64,000 bases of DNA from Prunus persica (taxonomy: Eukaryota; Streptophyta; Magnoliopsida; Rosales; Rosaceae). Both the position numbers and the translations under genes were made by a program. Shown here in pieces: positions 54,507 through 64,000 of this stretch. The stretch is taken from the NCBI RefSeq assembly GCF_000346465.2, contig NC_034009.1, forward strand, positions 20,814,100 to 20,878,099, given 5' to 3'. The notes under the pieces are model-generated. The model made no database searches. It was not told the origin of the DNA and worked only from the letters and a program-made list of their open reading frames with translations. Position 1 is the stretch's first letter; each line of letters begins with the position of its first letter.

Positions 54507-56325
54507 TGTTTGGACCAAAAAAAAATTCACGCGCAAGCCCATCTTCGCAAAGAAAGGCGCACAGAACAAAAGAACAAAGGACTGGGCTTTCCCATATCTT
54601 TTACGAAAATGGCAGAATTGTAAAAACGTCAAAATTAAATGGCAATTGACCACTGAAGCAGATCTTGAAAGAAGAATTGATCTCAAAGCCCAGCTTTTGA
54701 ATACTCACCATTGATCTCAAAGCCTAGAGTAAAAGATCATCAGATTTTTTGGAAGGTCTATTCTCAGAACCCACGTGAATACCTGACTTTGAAAAGTCAA
54801 CTATTTCAACTAAGTCACCTATTTCAACTAAGTCACAAGAGAATTTGACAGAGAATTAATGAAGGTAGTCTTGCAACAAGATTTCTCCTGTCTTTCACAG
54901 ACAGAGAAGAGACTAAAATCCCTTTTATATATTCAGAGAAATTTCAACTCCAAAGAAGGCACCATTTTCAAGAGATAAGCAGACTGCGTCTTGGGAGATA
55001 AGTAGGGTGCAAGGAGTTGTTCATCTAGAAAATAAAACTAACCATCACAGTCTGAGCTCTTACAGAGAGCAGTTAAATTGGAAGAAGGGTTAGGTTTTCT
55101 TTCAAGAAAAACAGGGAAGTGATTGACTTAGGAACTGACTATTGAGGGCTTATCTGCCATAATTGATAAAATCCCCTATTCTTTGCATTTAAAAATGAAA
55201 GATCTGGGAAGTGATTGACTTTAGGAACTGACTATTGAGGGCTTATCTGCCATAATTGATAAAACTCCCTATTCTTTGCATTTAAAAATGAAAGATCTTT
55301 TGAGAATTTTTGCCCCCCACTATTAAAAGAATTAGAAACCCCACTCCAAAATATTTTCTTATAAATATAGGAGAGGGTGAACAGAGCAAGGGGACAATCA
55401 CACAGTCAAAAAAATCAATCAAAGACAAAAATGCAAAATGATCACTTGATCTCAAAGAACCTTCAAACAAATTGGAGCAACCAAAAGCTCATTGAGCCAC
55501 AAGAGAGAAGCCAGCTACAAGTCAAAACTTCCAAGTTTTAGATTTAGAAAAATAAGTCATTCAAAACGAGATTTCTCTCGTTATAAATTTGGTTCAGTAA
55601 AAGCCAAACCAAGCAGAGTTCGGGTTTCACAATATGATAACCTCAACAAATTTATGGAGGGCCCTGATCAAGCAGAACAGGTACCACAGTGCAGTTCCAA
55701 CTCAGTAATCCTCAGTCCAACCACTCCTGCCCCTTTCATACTGAAGATGCCACAATTCTGCCCGTTCAAAAAGCCTTCCAAGGCTTGAAATAGATTAAAG
55801 CTCTGCCAAACTCGAACTTTGGTATCGATTTACAGCTAAAACTTGATAGTTGAAGCTGTTGACAATCCAGTTCAGTACAGGCATACCCAGTCCAAACCGG
55901 ATCAGAAGCATCTATCTAGGCAAAAATGGAAGTCCAGCCTTCTGTTTGTCTTTCTAGAGTTGGTTTTTTCCTTTTGAGTTTTGTAAAAGGCACTTATGCC
56001 TAAAAACAGTTCGTTTTATCATCATTTTTTCCAACAAGAACTACCATTTTTATACAGTGAAAAATTGTGAAGTCCTCCCCAGACTGAGGCAAGAAAAGAA
56101 CTTACTTGGGAGATATTCCTCACTCAAATTCACAATCGCTTGTTTAGAAGTCAGTAACTTGGGGCTCAAGTTAATCTATTTGTAAGAAGTCTGTTAGGAT
56201 TTTCATTGCTAACAGTGGCACGCTCGCACACTAAAGAAAGTTGACTTGTTGACCAGTCAATGATTCTTAAGGCAATGGGGAACTTTACCCTACCATCACA
56301 TGAACAAACATAAAACGGGCGAACA
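54507..56325 (+). mobile_element. Solo LTR of the second Tat family, 1,819 bp, TSD GTTTC
   Basis: It begins TGTTTGGACCAAAAAAAAAT and ends AAACGGGCGAACA. GTTTC flanks it on both sides (54502-54506, 56326-56330). It matches 32715-34287 in reverse orientation along its length, with moderate divergence. A TATA box (CCCTTTTATATATTC, about 54911) is conserved. A 70-bp tandem duplication (GGGAAGTGATTGACTT...) lies at about 55110-55290. It sits between the Athila primer site and gag. Confidence 0.93.
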
Positions 56326-56570
56326 GTTTCATGTGAAGAAGTTGAAGCAAAATGTTCTAAATTAACAATTTCAGACTTTTTAATAAATCTTCCTAGATGG
56401 TCCCTAGGTCGCATAAAGTAAATAAAAACAAAAAACAAAAACAAAACAATAAAAAATATATTAAAAAAATATTAACAATTAGATGAGTTTGGAAAGAGTG
56501 TACCAGATGTGAAGAATTTCACATAACTAGCAAACCTTCAACCAAGGGGATCTTTGTACCCTTTGACTAG

Positions 56571-56592
56571 CCACTCCCTGGTAACAGTGCCA
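56571..56592 (-). promoter_or_regulatory. Athila primer-binding site
   Basis: The minus strand reads TGGCACTGTTACCAGGGAGT two bases from the LTR end (56595). It resembles the TGGCGCCGTTGCCGGGGA site used by Athila elements. Confidence 0.85.
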
Positions 56593-56977
56593 ATTGATTG
56601 ACCGCTTGCAAAACTTAAGGGGAGGTGTCGTATAGCAGTGTAGTTTAGAAGTCTGAGTGTTATATACACGGAGAGCAATGTAAAGAAAATCACATTGCTA
56701 AAACATAACAATTAAAATAGAGAAGTATATTTAAGCAAAATTTGATTTAAAGAAAATTTAATTGATTAAAACACTAAAGCGTTGTGGTTCCACTTTTAAT
56801 ATAAGCATGCAACTCTTATTAATTTGATCAGCGAAATATTTTCCATTGTAGTTGTTCAAACTAATTAAAGCTCTTTTTAATTTCCTTTAGAAGTATTCTA
56901 AGCATAACTTGTACCATTGGCAACAAACTTTCAAAAAATAGTCTTCATTGAAATTCTATTAATTTTAGTAATTCTCT

Positions 56978-59886
56978 TGACAGGGCCCGACCCAAATTCC
57001 ACTATGGAATATGTGTCGAACCCTATGCATGTCCAACACCTGATAGGTGTCAGGTACAATTGTCCAAACTACCCTTCTTACTTTGAACCACAAAACAAAA
57101 ATACCCTCAAGATTTAACTTATGCTAGAAAACTGGCATGGTCTCCCCTGAAAAACGGACATTTCCCAAAAAAAATTCCACCTGTAAAAAATATGCAGTTA
57201 AAGTTGAAAATCAAATCTCAATCGTTCAGCAAAGCATCAGACAAATAAATTTGAATGGCCTCAAACCTCATTATACCACATAAATCATTCAGCCATCTGA
57301 ATCTGGTTTCAACTCTTACAATAGCATGGATACATTATCAATTGCCAATATGACCAAACTAAGCAAATTTTTAGCACTTGTTTCTGTGGTTGCACCTGGT
57401 AACTCTAGGTTGCCTACGTACCCTTATCAAGGGATCAAGCCACACGTAATTCTTTCGCTTTTTATATTTGGACTTGTATATCTTTATCAATTGTTATTTT
57501 TCAATGTAATTTTCAAATTAATCCATGTTCTCATATTAGTGATATGCTCAATAATATTCACAAACTCCAAAACTATGCTTTCCAACTTTCCCAACTCTCA
57601 AAGCAGTTCATACTTGCACATAAATAGGCCACTCAAAAAATTTCCTCAAGTCCATAAATTAATTTATATTTTACTTGCGTAAACTATATATAAAAACAAA
57701 CAAGCTCACAAAACACTTTTAATCTTTCCTTCAAAACTCACATAAAGCTCATGTACGCAAATGAAGAACAAAACCATTCATTTCTCCAACTTTCAACATA
57801 AATTATAAGTATACAGAGGTAACTTAATCAAATGAAATTCAAAACCTTCATAAGTAATTGAAATCAATCAGCTGAAACTCAAGCAAAGGCTATTGATTTC
57901 AGAACAATCTTCCACTTATCCCATACGTGCATAATGAGAATGAGAAAATTATTATTACAGATAAGTAGGAAAATGAGAAAATTATTAAAATAGCATTGAC
58001 CACGTGAAACCTTAATGTCAATATCAACAATTTAAATAAAACGTGTTTCCCTCTTTCACATGTAAAAATAAATTCATCACTTAAGTAAATAATTGTGAAA
58101 TATATAAAATCCTTAAAACTTAGAAAACTCTCAATCCTTGTCTCTTAAATCGGAAAACATGTATTAAAACCTTCACCAATAAGTATCGAGATAAAATAAT
58201 CAATTTTAGTTTAAAACATCTCAAAATTCCACTAATATTACGTCAATTCCAAGTACCATGTCTGTTGCATCCTCACAGAACTCAGGGGGACATGTAGTCA
58301 GCCCAAGAACGCATAACCTCACAGAACTCGGGGGACACGTTGTCAGCCCGAGATCGCATACCCTCTCACCACACGGTTCAGGCATCCTCGAGACTCGTGG
58401 GACATTATCATAAATGACTAAACTATTCCAAAAACAACTGAGGGGAGGCACTCCTGTGGTGGGTTTGAAAACCATATTCCAAAACTTATTATAAAATTTT
58501 CCTTATTCCACAAATCCATTTTCCAAATCTTTTCTCAACTTTTCAAAAATCAGTTCTCAACTACATTTAAATTGCACCACATATTGTTGAGAACTAGTGT
58601 CCATAATTCATCATTTTCAAACCACTGAGTATATATTAAATATAGACATATACTTAGATATTTAATTAATATTATTCTTTCAAAATCTGATTAACAAACC
58701 ATTCCCAACTCTTCACAACTAAACATAATATAAAATGCTCAAAAAGTAGAAGTGATTGCATAATAACTCAATAACGTTTAAAAAATCTTCCATAGTAGGA
58801 TATCATTCTAAAACAACCCTCCAATTACAAAGAAAGAAAGAACAACAAAATTCTCTTAAAGAAAACTACTAATGGCCTCAACCGAGCCGACAAAGCCCAC
58901 AATCTAAATTCACTGTACTAATAGGGCTCACGACCTCAATTTTTTATTTACCAATTCCTATTGGTCCATAACCAAAAGTTCAGCTCATTCTAAAAGTCTC
59001 GTCACGATCCAACAGTTGGATTGACCCCGATTGCGGAATTGACCACTTGGGCCCGTGGGGCTCATAGCCTTCGACTTCTGATCTGAACATTTCTATAAGT
59101 CTGACAAGATCTAGTTAACATGTCCCGAGAGTTTGGTCTCAATCGAGTGGGCGGATTGCTACAGATCGGATGGTTACCGATCGGATGGTTACCGTTTTAT
59201 GTAACTTTAAATCATTGGTACAGAATATCCGGAACTTCGATTCCCAATCCTTGAGAACCTACACGATCCTAGAGGTTCCTAGATCAACATATTTGAAACT
59301 GGAGTCGATTCAACGGTCTGAACAAGTCGAACTCGAATATCACCTAATATGTAAAAATCCGTTCGACCTTCAAATGATAAGCAAATTCAAATCTAAGCAT
59401 ACCACCTTGCTCGGGATGACATGAGGATTATTTTAGGACCAAACTGACCACCCAGACATGGCCCACGTGCTGCCATACGCGCTAGCAGCCCGTTGGTGTC
59501 TTGAGAAATTCCAACCACAAGAAAATTCCCGAAACACCCCACAATACCTATACTTACGTGATTAGGACAATGAGTAGAGCAATTTTTGTTCTTGGACCAT
59601 GGCCAAAAAGTGATCGTTACTTGCCGGAAACTCGATCCGAAAACCAGCCCAAACTTTAAGTCTTTAAGTTTTAAAACTTCAAATTCGATTCGAACCAACC
59701 CAACCATCAGCTAAGTCACGTTGAAAGGATGAGAAAGCATACCTGGATCGACAAATTTGGTGGGGGGAATCGCCGGAACGAACGTCGGAAAGTTTATGTA
59801 AAATCCGGCGAAATTGACAGTTTTTGGTCAATTTTTGATTCCAAAATCTGGAGAAATCTGAGGTTTTCAAGGGTGGATATTACATG

Positions 59887-59955
<69 letters not shown>

Positions 59956-60260
59956 GTGAGGAGGGTTGTTTCCCAGGGGGGAGAGAGAGGAAAAAATCTG
60001 GATTTTTAAAAATTCTGACTTCGCAATATTTACGGTTGTGTCATTGCACTTCCATTGATCGTAACTTCTTCGTTATAACCCTGATTTGAGCCCACTACAT
60101 GTTTACAGGCTCATATGACGCGATCTATGTCATGGTGCCATTCAATTCCCCAAAATCTTTCCCGAACAAAAAGCCAACTTTAAGCCTATTAAAATATTCT
60201 TGGGATAAAATTCTCTTTTACATAAATAATTAAATATTAATTTAGGATCGGGTTATTACA
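56978..60260 (-). mobile_element. Large solo LTR, 3,283 bp, TSD TCTCT
   Basis: On the minus strand it starts TGTAATAACCCGATCCTAA and ends GGGTCGGGCCCTGTCA, a common gypsy-type LTR pair of ends. TCTCT flanks both sides (56973-56977, 60261-60265). It contains no coding domain. Internally there is a 57-bp duplication around CCTCACAGAACTC (58270-58370) and a (GA)n microsatellite (59889-59949). Confidence 0.93.
59889..59949. repeat. (GA)n microsatellite
   Basis: About 60 bases of GA repeats. They create spurious Arg/Glu-repeat ORFs. Confidence 0.97.
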
Positions 60261-60993
60261 TCTCTCCTCTTTTCAATGCATTAATTTTTTTATTATACAA
60301 TGGGAAAAATACGATTGAACCCATGAAATAGATTATCAAACATTCATCAATTAGCTAAAAAAAAACTACAAATTCACATGAAAACTTAAGTTTGGGTCAA
60401 AGTAATAAAAATTACACACTGATATTAAAAGCTTTCTCCTTAGCTAGGGAGTTTGTTCCCCGTAAAATAAAATAAAACTAAAATCGAAATTTAGAACTAT
60501 AAAGATGGAGGAAGGAGAGAAAGCTCAAGAAGTTGTGGAGTTTGGTGTGTTTTGAATATTGTGGAGGACTTCTCTATTTATAGGAAAATGGGATTTTGTT
60601 TCAAATCCCTCTATTCATGAATTGAATATGTCTTCCACTTGCAGCCAAGCCAATTACCAATTTGCTTTGTCTGTTCATTTCACTCTAGCTCTGGCAGCAC
60701 CCTCCAAATCTTCATCCTTATTTGTTTGGTTGCCACACTTCAAGAGCATGTGCTTATAATATTGCTTGCTAGTGGCTGGCCACACTTCGTGGTTTTGTTT
60801 TATTTATATCAATGCCATCACCCCTTCTTCATTCATCTATTTGTTTACTCCCAAACTCCAACTGCATTTGTTAGTTGTTTGGATGCTCCACCTAAAAAGA
60901 TTAAAAAATGAATTAAAAAGCTTAAATAAAATTAACTAAAGCACTAACAATATAAATTTAGGGATAACAAATGTAATAATTATGTGCTCATCA

Positions 60994-61863
60994 GTTATAA
61001 TACGGGTTATAAACATTTTTGGGAAATAGCCCTAAATGACACCCATTTCATAATTTTAATTAAAAATATCATCCCTTCCCAATTTTTGTACAACTATCAC
61101 CTATAAATATAAAATTATTGCCCACTTATTGCTGATTTTTCACAAGTTCAAAAATTTTAGAGAGAAGAAGCTCACACAGCTCTCTCTCTCTCTCTCTCTG
61201 GCACAGCTCTCTTTCTCTTTGGTATCTGTCTATCACAGCTCTCTGTGTCTCTCTTGGCTCTCTCTATCTTGGCTCTCTCGCTCTTGGCTCTCTCTCTCTT
61301 GGCTCTCTCTCTGTCTCTCTCTTTGCTCTGTTTCTCATAGCGCAGCTGTCTCTCTCTAGCTTCGTTATGTCCCTTTCTCCCCTATTCGATCTCTTGCTCT
61401 CTGTTTGGAATCGCGAACCCCTCCCTTTAGCTATGTCTTCTGAATAACTGCTTGCAACCTTGAAGCTCTACTGGATTGCCGACCTCGAAAAGGTAGTGTT
61501 GATGGTTATTTTCTTAATATCAGTATTATGTGAAATGGGTTATAGTTTGATTGTTTGGGTTTGTGTTAAATTCGTTTTAGCTTTAATTTATTTGGGTTAG
61601 GTTTTGTTGAATATTCATGCTCATTCATCTGGGTTTGTACCAATTGCATTTAGATTGGTCTGGATATGTGAATCTTGAAACTTGGGAATTTCTATTTGAT
61701 GTAGTAGATCTGTATAGTGTGATTCTGATGTGTTCCTCTTATTTTACAGTCGTATTGCTGTTATATTGCCATTATATTGCCTATATATTGCTGTTATATT
61801 GTGGTTATATTGCTATTGTATTGTATGGTTATTGTGGTTATATTGTGTGAATGAAATGTTGTT
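60994..61863. other. 5' region of the MULE: possible TIR, leader and intron
   Basis: GGGAAATAGCCCTAAATGACA (from 61020) followed by ATAATTTTAATTAAAAAT resembles a MULE terminus, but the other end lies outside the window. A CTCTCT-rich leader (61180-61340) follows, then a possible 5' UTR intron from AAAAG|GTAGTG (about 61493) to ATGGTCAG (about 61876). Confidence 0.45.
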
Positions 61864-61878
61864 TTGTCATGGTCAGAA

Positions 61879-62298
61879 ATGGAGACAATTGTTATTCTCG
61901 TGTGCTACAATGGAAAATGGGTCACCTCGAAGAAGATGTGCAAATACGAAGGGGGTGACTCAAAAGGCTTAATAGTTCCACGGACCATCAATTTTGCTGA
62001 ACTGTTGGACCGTGTGCATCAGATTGGTAATACAAACAGCAGGGAAGACAAGGTTTGCTTAAAATTCTCAGTTTTGGTGGCCTCGAATGAGTGGAAGCAC
62101 ATAAAGATTGAGGACGATGATGATGTCAATTTTTTTATGAAGTACAATTCCGAGGTAACACCTTCAAAACTAGCTCCCTTACTCGTGAGTATAGAAGATA
62201 AAGGACTGACAAATGATGTAGTTCATAGATGCATATCACGACAGATAGTAGTCGGATGGGTCATTCTTCAGTTGCCATTGTTGAAAGCAATGAAGTAA
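61879..62298 (+). CDS. MULE transposase, N-terminal PB1-like ORF
   Basis: The frame from ATG 61879 (an in-frame ATG also lies at 61864) reads METIVILVCYNGKWVTSKKM, GLIVPRTINFAELLDRVHQI, KFSVLVASNEWKHIKIEDDD and DVNFFMKYN. This is the PB1-like N-terminal domain common in plant MuDR transposases. The frame ends at 62298 without reaching the DNA-binding domain. The main transposase frame starts at or before 62229 in a different phase. A phase-matching GTGAGT...ATAG pair (62185-62228) would join them, but 44 nt is shorter than normal plant introns, so a frameshift is at least as likely. Confidence 0.8.
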   Translation: METIVILVCYNGKWVTSKKMCKYEGGDSKGLIVPRTINFAELLDRVHQIGNTNSREDKVCLKFSVLVASNEWKHIKIEDDDDVNFFMKYNSEVTPSKLAPLLVSIEDKGLTNDVVHRCISRQIVVGWVILQLPLLKAMK

Positions 62299-64000
62299 CT
62301 TGGAATAATACAAATGTCACTTATTTGGGAGGTGAAGTAGGGACAGATTTTATGGATATGATTGATTTTAGCGAGGTGGAGGAGATGCATGGTGGTGATA
62401 ATGGTACTGAAAGAAATGAAGTGTCAGTGTACTCTGCCCCTCCTAATTTGGGGTGCTTGAACACAGCTGCCCAGTTGCCAAAAATACGTTTAGGAGGAGA
62501 ATCTGAACCCACTCGTCAACATTATTGGAGTCAAATGGGTGAACAAAATCGGTATAATGCAGTCGGTGTAAATGATGAAGAAGCATATTTGGACAGCGGG
62601 TTTTCACGAAGCGATTGGAATCCAAAAATTACAGTTGGGCAAATTTTCTCTAGTAAGAAAGCATTGTTAACGGAGTTACGGTTGACGGCATTAAGAGGCC
62701 ACTTTGAATTTAAGGTGCAATTCTCTTGCACTAAGAGGTTGCTTGTGGTTTGTTGTCAACGTCCATGCCCATGGCGGGTCCGAGCATCGAGAATTGGAGA
62801 ATACAGCTTCATGATTGTGAGGTGTACAACTGTCCATGAATGTGATTTGAGGTTCGTAAGTGACAAGCATCGTCAAGCAACCGCAGCACTTGTAGCCACT
62901 TCACTTAAAAGGAAGTTGAAGGATTGTCGGACAATATACACACCAAGTGACATTATGAGAGATGTGAAACACAACTTTGGTTGCACCATCCATTATTCGA
63001 AAGCTTGGAAAGCAAGGGAGTTAGCTCTATTGTCCATTAGAGGATCAGCGGAGGAGGCATATTATATCCTTCCAGCTTATTGCTATGAATTGGAGCGTAT
63101 GAATCCCGGCACAAAAACACACATCCGAACTGATGAGAACAATCACTTTGTGTATTTATTTATGGCGGTTGGCGCATGTATTAGAGGGTTCCGTTCTTCC
63201 ATGCGCCCAGTGATAGCCGTGGATGCCACTCATTTAAAATCCAAGTACAAGGGTGTTATGTTTGTAGCAAATGCATTCGATGGTAATCGAAATATATATC
63301 CTCTTGCTTTTGGGATCGGGGATTTGGAGACGGATGCATCATGGCATTGGTTTTTCACTAAACTTCATGAAGCCATTGGTGAGTGTCCCAATCTTGTTAT
63401 TATTTCTGATCGCAATGTTAGCATAGAGAATGTGTGGAACAAAATTTTTCCAACTGCACAACATGGCATATGCTTTTATCATATGAAGGGGAACATGAAA
63501 CGCACTTGCAAGTTGAAAAAGCGTGATCACATACTTATGCACTTTGAGAAGGCTGCGAAATCTTATTCCATTGCTGAATTTGATTGTCATTTTCGCAAGA
63601 TAAAGCGAAAGGAACATGTTGCTCAATATCTTGAAGAGGCAGGGTTACATAAGTGGTCTAGAGCTCACATGGATGGACGCCGCTACAATGTAATGACAAC
63701 AAATATTGCGGAGTCAATCAACTCAGTCCTTAGGTTTGCAAGAATGCTGCCAGTGGTTCATTTGCTAGGGGAAATTGTTAATCTCCTTGTGAAATGGTTC
63801 ACCGAACGTCGTGAGTTGGCTTTGAATTGCACAACAACATTGTGCCCCAATTTTGGAGAGAAGAAGTTGAGGAACAGGTTGGAGGATGCTGCAAGGATGA
63901 ATGTGGTTAAAGTTAATAATGCACAGTATAATGTTTTGGACGGTGATATGGACGGCCTCGTAGATTTGACGAACAACAGTTGTAGTTGTAGAAAGTTTCA
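62229..64000 (+). CDS. MULE (MuDR-type) transposase, open to the window edge
   Basis: An uninterrupted frame of about 590 codons from ATG 62229 (or 62352) to the right edge. Domains: an acidic linker; the MuDR DNA-binding zinc domain (LTELRLTALRGHFEFKVQFS, CCQRPCPWRVRAS, VHECDL); then the DDE core with MRPVIAVDATHLKSKYKGVM (Asp 1), NLVIISDRNVSIENVW (Asp 2), the intervening GICFYHMKGNMKR, and YNVMTTNIAESINSVL (Glu). The beginning of the SWIM finger (SCSCRKF) is at the very end. All three catalytic residues are present. It could be an active MULE or a domesticated MUSTANG/FAR1-type relative, but the adjoining PB1-like ORF favours a MULE. Confidence 0.93.
   Translation, partial: MHITTDSSRMGHSSVAIVESNEVTWNNTNVTYLGGEVGTDFMDMIDFSEVEEMHGGDNGTERNEVSVYSAPPNLGCLNTAAQLPKIRLGGESEPTRQHYWSQMGEQNRYNAVGVNDEEAYLDSGFSRSDWNPKITVGQIFSSKKALLTELRLTALRGHFEFKVQFSCTKRLLVVCCQRPCPWRVRASRIGEYSFMIVRCTTVHECDLRFVSDKHRQATAALVATSLKRKLKDCRTIYTPSDIMRDVKHNFGCTIHYSKAWKARELALLSIRGSAEEAYYILPAYCYELERMNPGTKTHIRTDENNHFVYLFMAVGACIRGFRSSMRPVIAVDATHLKSKYKGVMFVANAFDGNRNIYPLAFGIGDLETDASWHWFFTKLHEAIGECPNLVIISDRNVSIENVWNKIFPTAQHGICFYHMKGNMKRTCKLKKRDHILMHFEKAAKSYSIAEFDCHFRKIKRKEHVAQYLEEAGLHKWSRAHMDGRRYNVMTTNIAESINSVLRFARMLPVVHLLGEIVNLLVKWFTERRELALNCTTTLCPNFGEKKLRNRLEDAARMNVVKVNNAQYNVLDGDMDGLVDLTNNSCSCRKF

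Larger units (their letters stand above)
56595..60993 (-). repeat. 5' LTR of the Athila element, interrupted by a 3.3-kb solo LTR
   Basis: The ends are TGAT...ATCA (minus strand TGATGAGCACATAA to GGTCAATCA). Net length without the insertion is about 1.1 kb. A TATA box (TATAAATA, minus strand, 60575-60582) and a plausible transcript start lie in the outer part. The right flank is GTTAT. The matching 3' LTR is not found in this window, because the left end of the element is lost at 43734. Confidence 0.82.

Noticed and set aside
56166..56444. 92-codon minus-strand ORF with RPRDHLGRFIKK
   Set aside because: It straddles the boundary of a TSD-defined solo LTR; the N-terminal part may be Athila leader coding, but the rest is LTR sequence.
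57326..57682. 118-codon hydrophobic plus-strand ORF
   Set aside because: It lies inside the 3.3-kb solo LTR and has no family signature; AT-rich sequence gives Leu/Ile/Phe-rich translations.
59886..60089. ORF encoding Arg/Glu repeats
   Set aside because: It is a translation of the (GA)n microsatellite in a solo LTR and continues into unrelated sequence.
62321..62876. Minus-strand ORFs at the MULE locus
   Set aside because: Antisense shadows of the MULE transposase frame.

Overview
This window looks like a transposon-packed stretch of a dicot nuclear genome. I see no ordinary single-copy host gene. The evidence is AT-rich non-coding DNA, GT-AG introns, CACGTG-rich plant-style upstream sequence, and plant families of Ty3/gypsy (Tat and Athila), Ty1/copia, CACTA, MULE and PIF/Harbinger elements. 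A Rosaceae-like fruit tree would fit, but that is a guess from the look of the repeats. The value of the window is its layered insertion history, readable from target-site duplications (TSDs) and from reading frames that resume on both sides of an insert.

Layout. (1) 1-7763, minus strand: a decayed caulimovirid-like endogenous pararetrovirus with movement protein, coat protein with CCHC knuckle, aspartic protease, RT-RNase H and a second ORF. Near-identical repeats flank it, and an initiator-Met tRNA primer site (7209-7221) sits at its start. (2) 7775-8175: a TIR-bearing MITE. (3) 8226-9422: four CACGTG/ACGTG-containing repeats upstream of a dead PIF/Harbinger transposase. (4) 9430-14960: a dead MULE transposase (minus) split by a 3.96-kb CACTA element (TSD GAC), which itself holds a Harbinger MITE (TSD TGA). 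(5) 15566-15761: a tRNA-derived SINE with an 11-bp TSD.

(6) 16356-28874, plus strand: a Tat-lineage retrotransposon bounded by TSD ATGAG. Its gag-RT part is lost by a deletion running from the 5' LTR into integrase. It carries an antisense, intron-containing ORF with its own TATA box, and it is interrupted by a protein-less LARD-like element (17039-25525). The LARD contains four tandem tRNA-Cys-like units. (7) 28880-32714: mostly non-coding, with a probable solo LTR. (8) 32715-43733, minus strand: a second Tat-type element, with gag, protease, RT, two RNase H domains and integrase, then an antisense plant-mobile-domain-type ORF, a polypurine tract and a 1.57-kb LTR.

(9) 43734-60993, minus strand: an Athila-type retrotransposon hit by at least six insertions. 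These are a solo Tat LTR, a small MITE, an hAT-like MITE, a young copia element (46999-51922), a solo copy of the second Tat LTR, and a 3.3-kb solo LTR inside the Athila LTR. (10) 61000-64000, plus strand: a largely intact MULE transposase that runs off the window.

The most recent event visible is probably the copia insertion: its 354-bp LTRs differ at about five sites, and the polyprotein has only one frameshift and two stop codons. The least expected items are the four-copy tRNA-Cys-like array with conserved Pol III boxes, the two different antisense cargo ORFs in the two Tat elements, and the LTR-like organisation of the pararetrovirus.
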